From positions 124,001 to 188,000 of the forward strand of contig NZ_PNFP01000002.1 of assembly GCF_002940685.1 (NCBI RefSeq): a stretch of 64,000 nucleotides of DNA. Reading direction: 5' to 3'. Each line of letters begins with the position of its first letter. Positions within the stretch are counted from its first letter, which is position 1. This DNA is from Ensifer adhaerens. GTDB lineage: Bacteria > Pseudomonadota > Alphaproteobacteria > Rhizobiales > Rhizobiaceae. Shown here piece by piece: positions 52,807 through 62,652 of this stretch. The notes under the pieces were generated by a model. The model searched no databases, was not told the origin of the DNA, and worked only from the letters and a program-made list of their open reading frames with translations. The translations under genes and the position numbers were made by a program.

Positions 52807-54554
52807 TGTCGTTTCTCTCCCGCATCATGGTGTTGAAAAGCAAGGCGCATTTCTCGGCGGGCGGCAACAACCGGCCGGCCGAAAGCGGCGTCAACGTCAC
52901 CTTCCAGGGGACGCGGAAGAAAACCACGAACCAGGCGAAGAACCGCGTCGCCATCGTGATTGCCAGCTTCGGCATCGTCTATGCCGTCATCGGCGGCCGC
53001 CTCGTGCAATACGGCATGGCGGCTCCCGAAACGGTTTCCAGCATCGGCCGGGCCGACAACCTGATGGCGTCGCGCCCCGACATTCTCGACCGTAACGGCG
53101 AGATCCTTGCGACCGACATCCGCACCGTCTCGCTCTATGCCGAGCCGCACAAGATCGTCGATGCCGACGAAGCGGTCGAACGGCTGTCGACGGTTCTGCC
53201 CGACATCAACGCCCGCGAGATCTACAACAAGCTGAAGTCGAAATCGCGCTTCCAGTGGCTGCGCCGCCAGCTGACGCCGAAGCAGCAGTCCGACATTCTG
53301 GCGCTCGGCATTCCCGGCGTCGGTTTCCGTCCGGAAAAGCGTCGCTTCTATCCGGGCGGCCACACGGCTGCGCACATCGTCGGCCATGTCAACATCGACA
53401 ATCGCGGCGTTGCCGGCATGGAGCGCTATATCGACAGCCAGGGTCTCGCCGACCTTGCCGCGATCGGCATGACCAGCGACGCCAAGCTCGAGCCGGTCAA
53501 GCTTTCGATCGACGTGCGCGTGCAGAACATCGTGCGCGACGTCATCGACGCCGGCATGAAGAACTATCAGGCGCTCGCCGCCGGCGCCGTCGTGCTCGAC
53601 GTGCATACCGGCGAAGTGCTTGCGATGGCGTCGGTTCCCGACTACGACCCGAACAAGCCGGCCGAAGGAGCGGAAGAGGGCTGGATGAACCGCATGTCGA
53701 ACGGCACGTTCGAAATGGGTTCCACCTTCAAGACCTTCACCATCGCCATGGGGCTCGATTCCGGCAAGGTGACGCTCAACGACAGCTTCGACGCCTCGGC
53801 GCCGATCCGGATCGGCGGCTTCACCATCAAGGACTTCCACGGCAAGCGCCGCGTGCTGACCGTCCCGGAAATCTTCCAGTATTCGTCCAACATCGGCACC
53901 GCGAAGATCGCCGACCTCGTCGGCATCCCCGGCCACAAGGAATTCCTGACGCGCCTCGGCCTGCTTTCGAAGCTGCCGACCGAACTGCCGGAGGTCAAAT
54001 CCCCGACCCAGCCGCGCGAGTGGAAGAAGATCAACTCGGTCACCATCTCCTTCGGCCACGGCGTCTCGACGACGCCGCTGCAGACGGCGGTTGCGGGCGC
54101 TGCACTCGTCAACGGCGGCAAGCTGATCGAGCCGACCTTCCTGCCGCGCACCGAGGAAGAGGCCAACGCCGTCGCCACGCCGGTGGTCAAGAAGAGCACC
54201 AGCGACGACATGCGCTTCCTCTTGCGCTGGAACGGCATTGCAGGCTCCGGCAAGCGTGCGCTGGTGCCGGGCTTCAACGTCGGCGGCAAGACCGGCACGG
54301 CCGACAAGGTGGTCAACGGTCGCTATGCCAGCGACCAGAACTTCAACGCCTTCCTCGCGGCCTTCCCGATCGACGACCCGAAATACATCGTGCTGACCTT
54401 CATCGATGCGCCGAAGACCGGCGAGGGTGGCGGGCGCACGGCAGGCTCGAACGCGGCTCCCATGGTTCGCGACATCATCAGCCGCTCCGCGCCGCTGCTC
54501 GGTGTCGAACCAAAGTTTGGAGAAGACGGTTCTGCCTTGCTTGTGTCTTATTAG
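52806..54554 (+). CDS. ftsI: Penicillin-binding protein 3 (division transpeptidase FtsI)
   Basis: The 582-residue membrane-anchored class B PBP has an N-terminal membrane segment (VAIVIASFGIVYAVIGG, about 47) and a pedestal domain that includes RPDILDRNGEILATDI (about 91). The transpeptidase domain has the nucleophile in MGSTFKTFTI (SxxK, Ser at about 306), the SSN motif in FQYSSNIGTAKIA (about 360) and KTGTADKV (about 495). It crosslinks septal peptidoglycan together with FtsW. It starts one base inside the ftsL stop. Confidence 0.97.
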   Translation: MSFLSRIMVLKSKAHFSAGGNNRPAESGVNVTFQGTRKKTTNQAKNRVAIVIASFGIVYAVIGGRLVQYGMAAPETVSSIGRADNLMASRPDILDRNGEILATDIRTVSLYAEPHKIVDADEAVERLSTVLPDINAREIYNKLKSKSRFQWLRRQLTPKQQSDILALGIPGVGFRPEKRRFYPGGHTAAHIVGHVNIDNRGVAGMERYIDSQGLADLAAIGMTSDAKLEPVKLSIDVRVQNIVRDVIDAGMKNYQALAAGAVVLDVHTGEVLAMASVPDYDPNKPAEGAEEGWMNRMSNGTFEMGSTFKTFTIAMGLDSGKVTLNDSFDASAPIRIGGFTIKDFHGKRRVLTVPEIFQYSSNIGTAKIADLVGIPGHKEFLTRLGLLSKLPTELPEVKSPTQPREWKKINSVTISFGHGVSTTPLQTAVAGAALVNGGKLIEPTFLPRTEEEANAVATPVVKKSTSDDMRFLLRWNGIAGSGKRALVPGFNVGGKTGTADKVVNGRYASDQNFNAFLAAFPIDDPKYIVLTFIDAPKTGEGGGRTAGSNAAPMVRDIISRSAPLLGVEPKFGEDGSALLVSY

Positions 54555-54620
54555 ACATGAAATGAGAAAGCGGACGATTCGCGATTCTTGCGGATCGAAA
54601 TCGATGCGAGACGTGCGTTC

Positions 54621-56084
54621 ATGAAGATCAAAGACCTGGCGGGACCGAACTTCCCGGAACTTTCGGCGCAACTGAGCGGCGCTGCCGCCGATATCGACGT
54701 TGCCGGACTGACGGCCGATAGCCGGCAGGTTCAGCCAGGGGATCTCTTCGTCGCGGTCACCGGCAGCAAGGCCAACGGCAGCGCCTATGTCGCCGACGCC
54801 CTGAAGCGCGGAGCGGTTGCCGTCGTCACCGAAGCCGGCTCGGACATCGACGCCGCGTCGGCACCGGTGCTGAAACTTTCTGAACCGCGCGCCTTTCTTG
54901 CGCGCGCCGCCGCCGCCTTCTACGGCCGTCAGCCGGAAACCATGGTTGCCGTCACCGGCACCGCCGGGAAGACCTCGGTCGCCTCCTTCACCCGCCAGAT
55001 CTGGGCGCATTCCGGCTTCGCGGCAGCGATGATCGGCACGACGGGCGTCGTTGCCCCCGGGCGCAACGACTACGGCTCGCTGACGACGCCCGATCCGGTG
55101 TCGCTGCACAAGCTGCTCGCCGAACTCACTGACGCCGGCGTCACCCATGCGGCGATGGAAGCCTCAAGCCACGGGCTCGACCAGAGCCGGCTCGATGGTG
55201 TGCGTCTCGCCGCTGCGGCCTTCACCAATCTCGGCCGCGACCACATGGACTACCATCCGACGGTCGAGCACTACATGGCCTCCAAGATGCGGCTGTTTAA
55301 TGCGCTGCTGCCCAAGGGCGCGCCGGCGGTCATCTTTGCCGACGACCAATGGTCGGAGCAGGCGATCGCGGCTGCCCGCAAGGCCAAGCTCGAGGTGCGC
55401 ACCGTCGGCCGCAAGGGCGATTTTATCTCGCTGAAGCGGGTCGAGCATTTCCGCCACAAGCAATCGGCCGAGGTGCATGTCGGCGACGACATCTTCGAAA
55501 TCCACATTCCGCTCGCCGGCGATTTCCAGGTGGCGAACGCGCTGGTCGCAGCAGGCCTTGCCATGTCCACCGGCATCAGCGCCAAGGCGGCCTTCTCCGC
55601 GCTCGAAAAGCTGCAGGGGGCTTCCGGCCGTCTTGAACTGGTCGGCCAGACCAGGGACGGCGCGCTCGCCTATGTCGACTACGCCCACAAGCCGGATGCA
55701 CTGGAAAACGTGCTCGCCTCGGTGCGCCCGTTCACGACCGGCCGGGTCGTCGTGGTCTTCGGCTGCGGCGGCGACCGCGACAAGGGCAAGCGTCCGATCA
55801 TGGGCGAGATCGCCACGCGGCTTGCCGACGTGACGATCGTCACCGACGACAATCCGCGCTCGGAAGTGCCCGAGGTAATCCGCGCCGAGATCATGGCCGC
55901 TGCCAAGGGCGCGATCGAGATCGGCGACCGCGCAGAGGCGATCCGCACGGCGGTCGGCATGCTGAAGACCGGCGACACGCTGATCGTCGCCGGCAAGGGG
56001 CACGAGGAGGGCCAGACGGTCGGCTCCGTGACGCTGCCCTTCTCGGATCATGCGGAGGTCCGCAAGGCATTGGGAGGCTTGTGA
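54621..56084 (+). CDS. murE: UDP-MurNAc-L-Ala-D-Glu:meso-diaminopimelate ligase MurE
   Basis: The 487-residue Mur ligase adds meso-DAP to the peptidoglycan precursor. ATP-binding [13 protein letters not shown] (about 113), the Mur central-domain block [16 protein letters not shown] (about 179) and the DAP-specificity motif DDNPRSE (about 412) are present, so meso-DAP rather than lysine is used. ATG 54621 is used; ATG 54588 is in frame but non-family-like. It is 66 bases after ftsI, and the murF TTG start follows its stop directly. Confidence 0.96.
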   Translation: MKIKDLAGPNFPELSAQLSGAAADIDVAGLTADSRQVQPGDLFVAVTGSKANGSAYVADALKRGAVAVVTEAGSDIDAASAPVLKLSEPRAFLARAAAAFYGRQPETMVAVTGTAGKTSVASFTRQIWAHSGFAAAMIGTTGVVAPGRNDYGSLTTPDPVSLHKLLAELTDAGVTHAAMEASSHGLDQSRLDGVRLAAAAFTNLGRDHMDYHPTVEHYMASKMRLFNALLPKGAPAVIFADDQWSEQAIAAARKAKLEVRTVGRKGDFISLKRVEHFRHKQSAEVHVGDDIFEIHIPLAGDFQVANALVAAGLAMSTGISAKAAFSALEKLQGASGRLELVGQTRDGALAYVDYAHKPDALENVLASVRPFTTGRVVVVFGCGGDRDKGKRPIMGEIATRLADVTIVTDDNPRSEVPEVIRAEIMAAAKGAIEIGDRAEAIRTAVGMLKTGDTLIVAGKGHEEGQTVGSVTLPFSDHAEVRKALGGL

Positions 56085-56085
56085 T

Positions 56086-57531
56086 TTGAACTGGCTCTGG
56101 ACAAGCAGCGATCTCCTGGCCGCCATGAATGGCCGGCCGGTCGGCAACCTGCCTGAAGGCATCTCGGGGATCTCCATCGACAGCCGCTCGATCGGCAAGG
56201 GCGAAGCTTTCTTCGCGATCAAGGGCGATCGCGTCGATGGCCACGACTATGCCGGTATCGCGCTCGCCAACGGCGCGGCGGTGCTGGTCGTCAGCGAAGG
56301 CAAGCTGCCGGCGCTCGGGCGGCTCAACGCGCCGCTGATCGTCGTCGACGACGTTCTCGAAGCGATGATCCGCCTCGGCTGTGCGGCGCGCGACCGCAGC
56401 GCCGCCAAGATCATCGCCGTCACCGGCTCGGTCGGCAAGACGACCACCAAGGAGATGCTGCGCCACGTGCTCAAGCCGCAAGGCCGCGTGCATGCGTCGG
56501 TCGCCTCCTTCAACAATCACTGGGGCGTGCCGCTGACGCTGGCGCGCATGCCCGAGGCAACCGATTTCGGCATCTTCGAGATCGGCATGAACCATCCGGG
56601 CGAGATCCGGCCGCTGACCGCCATGGTGCGCCCGCATGTGGCCATCGTCACCAGCATCGCTGCCGCCCATCTCGGCAATTTCGAGAGCCTCGACCAGATC
56701 GCCGAGGCGAAGGCCGAGATCTTCGAAGGCGTCGTCAATGGCGGTCATGCGTTGATCATTCACGACAGCCCGCAACACAAGCTGCTCGAAAACGCCGCGG
56801 CTGCAGCCGGCGTCAGCCATATCCATTCCTTCGGCGCCAATCCCAAGGCGGAATTCCGGCTGGTCGAGTTCAGCGGCGGTCCGGAAGGCTCCGTTCTCTG
56901 GGCTGGCATCGGCGGACGGACGCTGGAAGTGGCGATCGGTGCGCCCGGACGGCACATCGCCGAGAATGCCGTTGCGGTTCTGGCCGCTGTCAAACTCGCC
57001 GGCGGCGACCTCGACTATGCGGCCTCGGCGCTTGCGACCATGCAGGCCGAAACGGGCAGGGGGCGGCGCCACACGCTTTCGATCGGCGGCGGCACGCTGA
57101 AGCTGATCGACGAGAGCTACAACGCCAATCCGAGCTCGATGCGGGCGGCGATTTCGCTGCTTGCCGACAGCGAGCCGCCTGAAGGCGGCCGTCGCGTCGC
57201 CGTGCTCGGCGACATGCTGGAAATGGGTGAACACGCGGTCGACGTACATGCAGCACTCGCCCGTCCGCTCGCCGAAGCCGGCATTGCTGATGTCTGGCTG
57301 GCCGGACCACTGATGGCGCATCTGCGCGACGCGCTTCCTCCCGAGGTTTCGGTGGTCTACCGCGAGAGCGTGGAGGACCTGAAGACCTATGCGCTGGCAG
57401 CCGTCGCGCCGGGTGACGTCGTCATGATCAAGTCGTCCAAGGGGACCGGCTGCGCCAAGATCGTGCAGGCGCTGATCGAAGCCTATCCGGCAGCCGATGT
57501 CGACGCGGCCGGGGGATCGCCGGCGGATTAG
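56086..57531 (+). CDS. murF: UDP-MurNAc-tripeptide:D-Ala-D-Ala ligase MurF
   Basis: The 481-residue ligase completes the UDP-MurNAc-pentapeptide. ATP motif VTGSVGKTTTKEMLRHVL (about 110), FNNHWGVPLTLARMPE (about 140), IGMNHPGEI and DESYNANPSSMRAAI (about 343) are family blocks. The start is TTG at 56086, one base after the murE stop, with GGGAGG 8 bases upstream; the ATG at 56050 would add residues from murE's frame and is not used. Start-codon choice suggests modest translation. Confidence 0.96.
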   Translation: MNWLWTSSDLLAAMNGRPVGNLPEGISGISIDSRSIGKGEAFFAIKGDRVDGHDYAGIALANGAAVLVVSEGKLPALGRLNAPLIVVDDVLEAMIRLGCAARDRSAAKIIAVTGSVGKTTTKEMLRHVLKPQGRVHASVASFNNHWGVPLTLARMPEATDFGIFEIGMNHPGEIRPLTAMVRPHVAIVTSIAAAHLGNFESLDQIAEAKAEIFEGVVNGGHALIIHDSPQHKLLENAAAAAGVSHIHSFGANPKAEFRLVEFSGGPEGSVLWAGIGGRTLEVAIGAPGRHIAENAVAVLAAVKLAGGDLDYAASALATMQAETGRGRRHTLSIGGGTLKLIDESYNANPSSMRAAISLLADSEPPEGGRRVAVLGDMLEMGEHAVDVHAALARPLAEAGIADVWLAGPLMAHLRDALPPEVSVVYRESVEDLKTYALAAVAPGDVVMIKSSKGTGCAKIVQALIEAYPAADVDAAGGSPAD

Positions 57532-57715
57532 GCCGGCGACGCCGCCCATGACGGCTGCGGTGGATACAGTCTGGAGTTAGGTGGGCGCGCCCTAACGCTT
57601 TCGCATGTTAGCGCGTATCGTTTTTCAGATGATTCTGTTGGACGAGTTTCGAATTCTACGGCGCCACGGGTCTCGTGAGACCAGTAAAGGCCGCTGTAAC
57701 ACTTTAAATTGCTGC

Positions 57716-57739
57716 CCCTAAACCGATGCCGGTTTAGGG
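57716..57739 (+). promoter_or_regulatory. Hairpins in the mraY leader
   Basis: CCCTAAACCG and CGGTTTAGGG form a perfect 10-bp stem with a tetraloop, 35 bases before the mraY ATG. A smaller GGTCTC/GAGACC stem lies at about 57669-57682. The 242-base murF-mraY gap is otherwise without a gene and may hold a second promoter. Confidence 0.45.
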
Positions 57740-57773
57740 AATTATGCAGGAAACCTTTGGGGAAAGGTCCCTT

Positions 57774-58874
57774 ATGCTCATTTGGCTCGTGGAACTGGCG
57801 GACCACTTTCAGTTTTTCAATCTATTTCGCTACATCACGTTCCGCACCGGTGCGGCGCTCTTCACCTCGGCCCTGATCGTGTTCCTGTTCGGGCCGGCGA
57901 TGATCGCATCGTTGCGCATCCGCCAGGGCAAGGGCCAGCCGATCCGCGCCGACGGGCCGCAGACGCATTTCAAGAAGGCCGGCACGCCGACCATGGGCGG
58001 CCTGATGATCCTGGCCGGCATCGTCGTCTCGTCGCTGCTCTGGGCCGATCTTTCGAGCGTCTACGTGGTCTCGACGCTGCTCGTTACGCTCGGCTTCGGT
58101 GCGATTGGCTTCTACGATGATTACCTCAAGGTTACGAAGCAGTCGGACAAGGGCTTTTCCGGCAAGGCGCGCCTCGGCATTGAGTTCGTGATCGCGGCGA
58201 TCGCCGTGTTCTTCATGATGCAGGCCTCGCTTTCCGGCGGTGCGGCTGGCTCCACCTTCGGCTCCTCGGTCACCTTCCCCTTCTTCAAGGATCTCGTTCT
58301 CAACCTCGGCTACTTCTTCGTGCTGTTCGGCGGCTTCGTCATCGTCGGCGCCGGCAATGCCGTGAACCTGACGGACGGTCTCGACGGTCTCGCGATCGTG
58401 CCTGTGATGATTGCGGCGGCCGCCTTCGGCCTCATCGCCTATCTCGCCGGTAACGCCGTCTTCGCCAACTACCTGCAGATCCATTTCGTGCCCGGCACGG
58501 GCGAGCTTGCCGTCATCCTCGGCGCCGTCATCGGCGCCGGCCTCGGCTTTCTCTGGTTCAACGCGCCGCCGGCCGCCATCTTCATGGGCGACACCGGGTC
58601 GCTGGCGCTTGGCGGCCTGATCGGCACCGTAGCCGTTGCCGTCAAGCACGAGATCGTCATGATCATCATCGGCGGCCTCTTCGTCATGGAGACGCTGTCG
58701 GTCATCATCCAGGTCTTCTGGTTCAAGCGCACCGGCCGCCGTGTCTTCCTGATGGCGCCGATCCACCACCACTTCGAAAAGAAGGGCTGGACCGAGAGCC
58801 AGGTCGTGATCCGTTTCTGGATCATCGCCGTCATCCTGGCGATGGTCGGTCTCTCCACCCTCAAGCTGCGGTGA
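57774..58874 (+). CDS. mraY: Phospho-N-acetylmuramoyl-pentapeptide transferase MraY
   Basis: The 366-residue integral membrane enzyme transfers phospho-MurNAc-pentapeptide to undecaprenyl phosphate, giving lipid I. It has about ten membrane segments, a [11 protein letters not shown] block (about 75), the catalytic DDYLK near FYDDYLKV (about 117), [13 protein letters not shown] (about 198) and a late HHHFEKKGW (about 330). ATG 57774 is chosen for the conserved start [20 protein letters not shown]. It is the next gene after the 242-base gap. Confidence 0.97.
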   Translation: MLIWLVELADHFQFFNLFRYITFRTGAALFTSALIVFLFGPAMIASLRIRQGKGQPIRADGPQTHFKKAGTPTMGGLMILAGIVVSSLLWADLSSVYVVSTLLVTLGFGAIGFYDDYLKVTKQSDKGFSGKARLGIEFVIAAIAVFFMMQASLSGGAAGSTFGSSVTFPFFKDLVLNLGYFFVLFGGFVIVGAGNAVNLTDGLDGLAIVPVMIAAAAFGLIAYLAGNAVFANYLQIHFVPGTGELAVILGAVIGAGLGFLWFNAPPAAIFMGDTGSLALGGLIGTVAVAVKHEIVMIIIGGLFVMETLSVIIQVFWFKRTGRRVFLMAPIHHHFEKKGWTESQVVIRFWIIAVILAMVGLSTLKLR

Positions 58875-58881
58875 GCGGACG

Positions 58882-60273
58882 ATGATCCCGGTCACCTCCT
58901 TCAAGGGCAGGAAAGTCGCTCTCTTCGGTCTCGGCGGCTCGGGGCTCGCGACCGCGCAGGCGCTCGTGGCCGGCGGCGCCCAGGTCACCGCCTGGGACGA
59001 CAATCCCGACAGCGTCGCCAAGGCGTCTGCGTCAGGCGTGCCGACGGCGGACCTGCGCACGGTCGATTGGGCGGCCTTTGCCGCCTTCGTGCTGTCGCCC
59101 GGCGTGCCGCTCACGCATCCCAAGCCCCACTGGACGGTCGATCTTGCCCATGCGGCCGGCGTCGAGATCATCGGCGACGTCGAACTCTTCGTGCGCGAGC
59201 GCCGGGCGCATGCGCCCGATTGCCCCTTCATCGCGATTACCGGCACCAACGGCAAGTCGACGACGACGGCGCTGATCGCGCATATCCTCAAGGAAAGCGG
59301 CCGCGACACACAGCTAGGCGGCAATATCGGCACGGCGGTGCTGACCCTCGACCCGCCGAAGGCGGGCCGTTTCTACGTGGTCGAGTGCTCGTCCTATCAG
59401 ATCGATCTGGCGCCGACGCTGAACCCGACGGCCGGTATCCTGCTCAACCTCACGCCGGATCATCTCGATCGACACGGCACCATGCAGCATTACGCCGACA
59501 TCAAGGAGCGGCTGGTCGCCGGCAGCGCCACGGCCATCGTCGGTGTCGACGACAGCTTTTCGGCGCTGATCGCCGATCGCATCGAGCGCGCCGGCACCAG
59601 GACGGTGCGGATTTCGCGCCGCCACGTGCTGGCGAGCGGCCTCCATGCAGAGGGCTCGCGCATCTTCAAGGCCGAGGGTGGCACGTCCGGGCTGTTCGTC
59701 GATCTCGACGGCATCCAGACGCTGCGCGGCGGTCACAACGCCCAGAACGCGGCGGCGGCCATCGCGGCATGCCTTGCGGTCGGCGTCAGCGCGGCGGAAA
59801 TCCACGCCGGCCTGAAGAGCTTCCCCGGTCTCAAGCACCGCATGCAGCCGGTCGGCCGCAAGGGCTCTGTCGTCTTCGTCAACGACAGCAAGGCGACCAA
59901 TGCGGATGCGGCAGCACCGGCGCTTTCGAGCTATGACCGCATCTACTGGATCGCCGGTGGTCTGCCGAAGGAAGGGGGCATCACGACGCTTGCACCCTTC
60001 TTCCCGAAGATCGCCAAGGCCTATCTGATCGGCGAGGCCGCACCGGCTTTCGCCGCTACGCTTGGCGAAGCCGTACCCTATGAGATCTCGGGCACGCTGG
60101 AGCAGGCGGTGGCGCACGCCGCGGCCGATGCCGGCAGGGACGAGACGGGTGGTTCGGCGGTGATGCTGTCACCGGCTTGCGCAAGCTTCGACCAGTATAA
60201 GAACTTCGAGGTACGCGGCGATGCCTTCGTCGGCCATGTGCGCGCGATCGAAGGCGTGACGATGCTGATTTGA
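58882..60273 (+). CDS. murD: UDP-MurNAc-L-alanine:D-glutamate ligase MurD
   Basis: The 463-residue cytoplasmic Mur ligase adds D-Glu. It has an N-terminal Rossmann-like domain ([17 protein letters not shown], about 12), ATP-binding [20 protein letters not shown] (about 117-136), [14 protein letters not shown] (about 190) and a C-terminal Mur ligase domain with [14 protein letters not shown] (about 331). Seven bases after mraY, consistent with co-transcription. Confidence 0.97.
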   Translation: MIPVTSFKGRKVALFGLGGSGLATAQALVAGGAQVTAWDDNPDSVAKASASGVPTADLRTVDWAAFAAFVLSPGVPLTHPKPHWTVDLAHAAGVEIIGDVELFVRERRAHAPDCPFIAITGTNGKSTTTALIAHILKESGRDTQLGGNIGTAVLTLDPPKAGRFYVVECSSYQIDLAPTLNPTAGILLNLTPDHLDRHGTMQHYADIKERLVAGSATAIVGVDDSFSALIADRIERAGTRTVRISRRHVLASGLHAEGSRIFKAEGGTSGLFVDLDGIQTLRGGHNAQNAAAAIAACLAVGVSAAEIHAGLKSFPGLKHRMQPVGRKGSVVFVNDSKATNADAAAPALSSYDRIYWIAGGLPKEGGITTLAPFFPKIAKAYLIGEAAPAFAATLGEAVPYEISGTLEQAVAHAAADAGRDETGGSAVMLSPACASFDQYKNFEVRGDAFVGHVRAIEGVTMLI

Positions 60274-60369
60274 TCCCTCGCCTGGCGCAATTGCGCGCCG
60301 GTCGATGCGGCAGGTGGTGCGGGAATTCGGACGTGGGCGCAATGGGCGCCGGAGAAGGGGACTGACAAG

Positions 60370-61524
60370 ATGGTAAGCCGAGCCGAACGTGGCCCCGTGG
60401 CCGACTGGTTCTGGACGATCGACAGGTTCTTTCTGGCGACCTTCATTTTGTTGATGGGCGTCGGCTTCATGCTGTCCTTCGCCGCAAGCCCGGCGGTTGC
60501 CGAGCGCATCGGCCTCGACAGTTTCCACTTCGTCCGGCGTCATGCGCTCTTCCTCTTGCCGTCGCTGGTGGTGATGGTCGGCATCTCCTTCCTTTCGCCG
60601 CGCCAGGTCCGACGCGCGGCGATCCTGCTTCTGGCCGGCTCGCTCGGGATGATGGTTCTGGTGCTCTTCATCGGCGAAGAGGTGAAGGGCTCGATGCGCT
60701 GGATCTCGATCGGCGGCATCTCGATCCAGCCGTCCGAATTCATGAAGCCGGCCTTTGTCGTCGTCTGCGCCTGGCTCTTTTCCGAACATGCGCGCCAGCC
60801 GGAAATCCCGGGCAACCTCTTCGCCATCCTGCTTTTCGGTATCGTCGGCGCGCTCCTCGTCGCCCAGCCCGACCTTGGCCAGACGATCCTGACCACCGCC
60901 GTCTGGGGCGGCATGTTCTTCATGGCCGGCATGCCCTGGCTGTGGATCATCCTGCTCGGGGGCGCAGCCCTTGGTGGCTTCTTCGTCGCCTATACGATGC
61001 TGCCGCACGTGGCCGCACGTATCGACAAGTTCCTGACCGGCGAAGGCGACACCTTCCAGATGGACACTGCCCGCGAGGCGATCATCCGCGGCGACTGGTT
61101 CGGCCGGGGCCCGGGCGAGGGCATCGTCAAGCGTATCATCCCGGACAGCCATACCGACTTCGTCTTCTCTGTTGCGGCCGAGGAATTCGGCATCGTCTTC
61201 TGCATGGTCATCGTGCTGATCTTCGCCTTCCTGGTGATGCGCGGCCTCAACCATGCCTTCCGCGAACGCAACGACTTCAACCGGTTCGCCGTTGCCGGCC
61301 TGGTCCTCCAGATCGGCATCCAGTCGATGATCAACATCGGCGTGAACCTCGAACTGCTTCCGGCCAAGGGCATGACCCTGCCGCTGATCTCCTATGGTGG
61401 CTCGTCCATGGTGGCGATCTGCGTCACTGCCGGCTTCATCCTGGCCTTGACCCGTCACCGTCCGGAGAAGCGCGCCGTGGAGCGCAGCCTGTTTCGGTCC
61501 GGCATTGGCGTGCCGGCGGAGTAA
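60370..61524 (+). CDS. ftsW: Septal peptidoglycan glycosyltransferase FtsW
   Basis: The 384-residue SEDS-family membrane polymerase has about ten membrane segments. Conserved SEDS blocks are WISIGGISIQPSEFMKPAFV (about 112), AQPDLGQTILTT (about 163), the extracellular loop region around GEGIVKRIIPDSHTDFVFSV (about 252-271) and LPLISYGGSSM (about 338). It polymerises septal glycan with FtsI as partner. Preceded by a 96-base gap after murD and followed by murG three bases after its stop. Confidence 0.96.
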   Translation: MVSRAERGPVADWFWTIDRFFLATFILLMGVGFMLSFAASPAVAERIGLDSFHFVRRHALFLLPSLVVMVGISFLSPRQVRRAAILLLAGSLGMMVLVLFIGEEVKGSMRWISIGGISIQPSEFMKPAFVVVCAWLFSEHARQPEIPGNLFAILLFGIVGALLVAQPDLGQTILTTAVWGGMFFMAGMPWLWIILLGGAALGGFFVAYTMLPHVAARIDKFLTGEGDTFQMDTAREAIIRGDWFGRGPGEGIVKRIIPDSHTDFVFSVAAEEFGIVFCMVIVLIFAFLVMRGLNHAFRERNDFNRFAVAGLVLQIGIQSMINIGVNLELLPAKGMTLPLISYGGSSMVAICVTAGFILALTRHRPEKRAVERSLFRSGIGVPAE

Positions 61525-61527
61525 AAT

Positions 61528-62652
61528 ATGACTAAAGGCATCATCCTGCTCGCCGCCGGCGGAACCGGCGGCCATCTCTTTCCGGCAGAAGCGCTGGCGC
61601 ACGAACTGAAGGCCATGGGCTACTCGGTGCACCTCGTCACCGACAGCCGCGCCGAGCGCTATGCCGGCAAGTTCCCGGCCGACGAAGTGCATGTCGTGCC
61701 TTCGGCAACCATCGGCTCGAAGAACCCGATCAGCGTCGTGAAATCGCTGTGGACGCTGTGGACCGGCATGCGCGCCGCGCGCAAGCTGATCGCGCGGCTG
61801 AAGCCCAAGGCCGTCGTCGGCTTCGGCGGTTACCCGACCGTGCCGCCGCTGCTTGCCGCCACCGGCATGGGCGTGCCTTCGATCATCCACGAGCAGAACG
61901 CCGTCATGGGCCGCGCCAACAAGGCGCTCGCCTCGCGCGTCAAGGCGATTGCCGGCGGCTTCCTGCCGGAAGGCACCGGCGCCTTTGCCGAAAAGACCGT
62001 GACGACAGGCAATCCGGTTCGCCCGGCCGTGCTCGCCGCTGCCAATGTGCCCTACACGTCGGCTGTCGGCGACGCGCCGTTCCATCTCGTCGTCTTCGGT
62101 GGCAGCCAGGGCGCGCAATACTTCTCCAAGGCCGTTCCCCAGGCGATTTGCCGCCTCGAAGACGACGTTCGCCAGCGCTTCAAGGTCACGCAGCAGGCGC
62201 GGCCAGAAGACAAGGACGGCGTGATCGCCACCTATGAAAAGCTGGGCGTTCCGGCCGAGGTTTCGCCGTTCTTCACCGACATGGCCGAGCGCATCGCCGG
62301 CGCTCAGCTCGTCATTTGCCGCTCCGGCGCCTCGACGGTATCGGAGCTTGCGGTCATCGGCCGGCCGGCGATCCTCGTGCCCTATCCCTATGCACTGGAT
62401 CATGACCAGGCGGCCAATGCGGCCGCCCTTGCCGCCAAGGGCGGTGCGCGGGTGATCGCGCAAGCGGAGCTGACCGCCGACCGTCTGGCCGGCATCCTCA
62501 AGGATGCGATCGGCAAGCCGCAATCGCTCGCCGATATGGCGGCAAATGCGCGGGAAACCGGCAAGCCGGACGCTGCAAGCTTGCTTGCATCCCTCGTAGA
62601 GGCTATTGCCAGCGGTTTGACAGTCGAGAAATTCAGGGAAACACGCTCATGA
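61528..62652 (+). CDS. murG: UDP-GlcNAc:MurNAc-(pentapeptide)-PP-undecaprenol GlcNAc transferase MurG
   Basis: The 374-residue GT-B enzyme converts lipid I to lipid II on the inner face of the membrane. N-terminal [20 protein letters not shown] (about 5-24) is the MurG glycine-rich loop. [13 protein letters not shown] (about 99), [16 protein letters not shown] (about 116) and the C-terminal UDP-binding region [20 protein letters not shown] (about 266-285) confirm the family. It overlaps murC by four bases (ATGA). Confidence 0.97.
   Translation: MTKGIILLAAGGTGGHLFPAEALAHELKAMGYSVHLVTDSRAERYAGKFPADEVHVVPSATIGSKNPISVVKSLWTLWTGMRAARKLIARLKPKAVVGFGGYPTVPPLLAATGMGVPSIIHEQNAVMGRANKALASRVKAIAGGFLPEGTGAFAEKTVTTGNPVRPAVLAAANVPYTSAVGDAPFHLVVFGGSQGAQYFSKAVPQAICRLEDDVRQRFKVTQQARPEDKDGVIATYEKLGVPAEVSPFFTDMAERIAGAQLVICRSGASTVSELAVIGRPAILVPYPYALDHDQAANAAALAAKGGARVIAQAELTADRLAGILKDAIGKPQSLADMAANARETGKPDAASLLASLVEAIASGLTVEKFRETRS

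Noticed and set aside
52482-55148. An 888-codon minus-strand open frame
   Set aside because: It lies antisense to ftsL, ftsI and murE, and its translation is low in structure and rich in Arg, Gly and Asp as expected for a shadow frame of GC-rich genes.
60169-62523. A 784-codon minus-strand open frame
   Set aside because: It is antisense to murD, ftsW and murG, with no family motif.
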